From the NCBI GenBank assembly GCA_011048855.1, contig DSCZ01000489.1, positions 1 to 6,247 on the forward strand: DNA of 6,247 nt, read 5' to 3'. The notes below the pieces were generated by a model. That model saw nothing but the letters and a program-made list of their open reading frames with translations, did not search any database and had not been told where the DNA came from. Below, piece after piece: positions 5,701 to 6,247 of the stretch. Numbering within the stretch: position 1 is the first letter of the stretch; each line of letters starts with the position of its first letter. The position numbers were made by a program, and so were the translations under genes. Source of the DNA: Desulfobacteraceae bacterium. GTDB taxonomy: Bacteria; Desulfobacterota; DSM-4660; Desulfatiglandales; Desulfatiglandaceae.

Positions 5701-6220
5701 TTTTCCACTATTTTTGAAAAATCATCCTGGGTGAGCTCTCCGGGTTTCAGGTAAGCCACCTTGCCCTTTTCCGACACAATGATAGTCTGTGAGTGGGGCA
5801 GGCGCAGGCGGAAACGCGAGATGAACTGTCTGATATCTTCGGGAGAATACAGGGAGAAGTTTAACTTTACCTTCTCTCGAAGGTAAGCTGTCGCGCCGGG
5901 TTCATCAACCACGATTCCGAACATATCCATCTTTTCCCTGAATAACTCCGTAAATGCGTTCCACAGGGCGATGTTCCGGTCACAGGGGAACAGGGACGAG
6001 AGAAGATGAAAATGAATGACGGTTTGTTTATGGCTTCGCGGGTGATGTGGTTGCCCTCTTCATCAACCAATTCGAAGTAGTCAATGGCTTCATTTTTCAG
6101 CAGATAGGGAAGCGACTGACGCAACGAGTGGTTGATCGTGATCAGACGAACAATGGTGTAGGCGGAAACAATCAGCAGTATTGAAGCGACGATAAACAAG
6201 ACGCGATTTGATTTGCTCAT
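5685..6220 (-). pseudogene. Membrane-anchored thioredoxin/redoxin-like protein, frameshifted
   Basis: Two frames together encode one protein of 178 residues. The first (from ATG 6220) gives an N-terminal anchor (about 8-28, FIVASILLIVSAYTIVRLI), then KPSFIFIFSRPC77-S-P. The other frame continues with C80-DRNIALWNAFTELFREK, FGIVVDEPG, and LRLPHSQTIIVSEKGKVAY, the last with the expected cis-proline of a thioredoxin fold. This gives a CSPC active site and an overall TlpA/AhpC-type layout, with the catalytic domain predicted outside the membrane. One base is missing in the C4 run (GGGG at 5985-5988 on the plus strand), exactly between the two active-site cysteines. As written, frame 1 continues with unrelated residues and ends at codon 117. 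No other stop or shift is seen, so this is either a sequencing error in a homopolymer or a very recent loss. The gene overlaps the propeller gene by 16 bp. An upstream gene may overlap its ATG (ATGA at 6220-6217), but lies off the edge. Confidence 0.8.
5985..5988. other. Frameshift site in the thioredoxin-like gene
   Basis: The plus strand reads GGGG (CCCC in the coding sense). Adding one C turns TGT TCC CCT GTG into TGT TCC CCC TGT GAC, restoring Cys-Ser-Pro-Cys-Asp and the frame through to the stop at 5685. A one-base deletion here explains both halves of the gene. Confidence 0.8.
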
Positions 6221-6247
6221 GGGTCACTGATCCCCTGTTTCCGGCGC

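Overview
The window looks like bacterial chromosome from a Gram-negative-type, lipoprotein-exporting lineage. The best taxonomic hint is the large exported protein at 1693-4098. It has the VWFA-related domain architecture typical of Acidobacteriota, joined to a C-terminal domain of a kind I associate with Candidatus Aminicenantes. The taxon is an inference from protein style, not from a marker gene.

Layout. (1) 1-1200, minus strand: the first 400 codons of a membrane sensor with a TM-dCache-TM-PAS layout; its output domain lies off the left edge. (2) 1201-1324: a compact divergent promoter region whose two sigma70-like promoters have -35 boxes only 2 bp apart, around a perfect GGCAA/TTGCC dyad. 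(3) 1325-1672, plus strand: a small stand-alone DRTGG-domain protein. It converges, with a 20-bp gap, on (4) 1693-4098, minus strand: an 801-residue exported VWFA-related protein with a degenerate metal site and a separate C-terminal domain. (5) 4099-4348: an AT-rich intergenic stretch holding the probable promoter and leader of that gene. (6) 4349-6220, minus strand: three overlapping genes read right to left: a membrane-anchored thioredoxin-like protein, a beta-propeller lipoprotein and a 98-residue ten-cysteine exported peptide. The thioredoxin-like gene is broken by a one-base frameshift between the two cysteines of its CxxC motif.

The most interesting part is the three-gene block. Its genes overlap by 16 bp and by an ATGA junction, so they are probably co-translated, and all three products should act outside the cytoplasmic membrane. 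A working hypothesis is a disulfide-rich exported peptide made with its own thiol oxidoreductase and a cysteine-containing propeller lipoprotein. The arrangement resembles Bacteroidetes neighbourhoods in which small NVEALA-type peptides sit beside six-bladed propeller lipoproteins, but homology cannot be shown from this sequence alone. The left-hand genes (sensor and DRTGG protein) have no clear functional link to the block.
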